Shown in pieces: positions 63,812 through 64,000 of a stretch of 64,000 nt of DNA; the stretch's first letter is position 1; each line of letters opens with the position of its first letter. The stretch lies in contig CAZVYJ010000005.1 of assembly GCA_964631565.1 (NCBI GenBank), positions 1 through 64,000 of the forward strand, written 5' to 3'. Made by a program: the position numbers and the translations under genes. This DNA comes from CAZVYJ01 sp964631565. Lineage in GTDB: Bacteria; Planctomycetota; Phycisphaerae; SM23-33. Under the pieces are notes generated by a model. That model ran no database searches. It was not told the origin of the DNA and saw nothing but the letters and a program-made list of their open reading frames with translations.

Positions 63812-64000
63812 TCAGACCTCGGCCAAAATGTCTGACAGTACTGTATTTGCGACAAAAAGCGCATTTTCCGACAGGCGAATATGAGTTGAATTTGCAACTA
63901 TTGCCGACTGCGCCAGATATCGCGAAAAGCTCATCGGGAAAGCCTCTGCGGGCGGGACGCCGAATCTGTCGGTAAAGGCTTTTATATCAACGCCATGTGT
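63812..64000 (-). CDS. hemW: HemW/HemN-like radical SAM protein, 3' end only
   Basis: 62 C-terminal residues, running off the window edge. The segment FTDRFGVPPAEAFPMSFSRY, then RLSENALFVANTVLSDILAE, matches the C-terminal HemN_C domain of HemW and related coproporphyrinogen oxidases (the pattern L-T-x-x-G-x-x-x-x-N-x-V-L). HemW is thought to handle haem. The radical SAM motif lies outside the window. The stop is embedded in a CTGATTTTT triple repeat. Confidence 0.75.
   Translation of the reverse strand, partial: THGVDIKAFTDRFGVPPAEAFPMSFSRYLAQSAIVANSTHIRLSENALFVANTVLSDILAEV

Overview
The window looks like chromosomal DNA of an anaerobic or microaerophilic planctomycete, most likely of the class Phycisphaerae. 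This is inferred from gene content, not from a marker gene: no rRNA or tRNA is visible. Supporting features are roughly 60% GC coding sequence, a PEP-CTERM secreted protein, a greatly enlarged SecA followed by a stand-alone SEC-C protein, a DUF6785-type membrane protein, intracellular GH89- and GH78-like enzymes, a superoxide reductase, and many short dispersed intergenic repeats.

Layout. 1-18365 lies almost entirely on the minus strand: superoxide reductase, a membrane-anchored nuclease, a threonine-branch cluster (homoserine dehydrogenase, an ApgM-family enzyme that is probably the homoserine kinase, aspartate kinase), a secreted beta-propeller-like protein, a PurF-like amidophosphoribosyltransferase lacking its catalytic cysteine, a 49-residue basic protein, MsrB, a GH89-like glycosidase, a small membrane protein, a secreted metalloprotease-like/NHL protein, ComM, a candidate small RNA, a PEP-CTERM protein and a GntR-type regulator with a clear promoter/operator. 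18655-33716 holds two sugar-related genes, then secA, a SEC-C protein, carA, tldD/tldE, a DUF6785 transporter-like protein, a glycogen-synthase-like glycosyltransferase and an Rrf2 regulator. 33872-36955 has a metallo-beta-lactamase-fold hydrolase and a GH78-like rhamnosidase.

37107-42899 is a complete Isc iron-sulfur assembly operon (iscR-iscS-iscU-iscA-hscB-hscA-fdx-iscX). Its larger internal gaps each carry a repeat. 42961-52090 mixes an adenylate-kinase-like/deoxyribosyltransferase-like fusion, two small proteins, a TlpA-type thioredoxin, a B12-binding radical SAM protein and three glycosyltransferases. 52275-63488 is a type IV pilus/pseudopilus operon read pilM-pilN-pilO-pilP-like-pilB-pilT-pilC, then a PilV-like prepilin, two tandem PilX-like proteins with beta-solenoid-like bodies, and a second prepilin. 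The window ends inside the 3' end of a hemW-like gene.

Most informative oddities: the ApgM-type protein between hom and lysC; the Cys-less PurF-like protein; SecA with a Cys-rich insert and a repeated LxEWA helical module; the paired beta-solenoid pilus proteins; the kinase/deoxyribosyltransferase fusion; a promoter-to-terminator small RNA; and several families of inverted-repeat intergenic elements. No CRISPR array, insertion sequence, prophage or defence island is visible.
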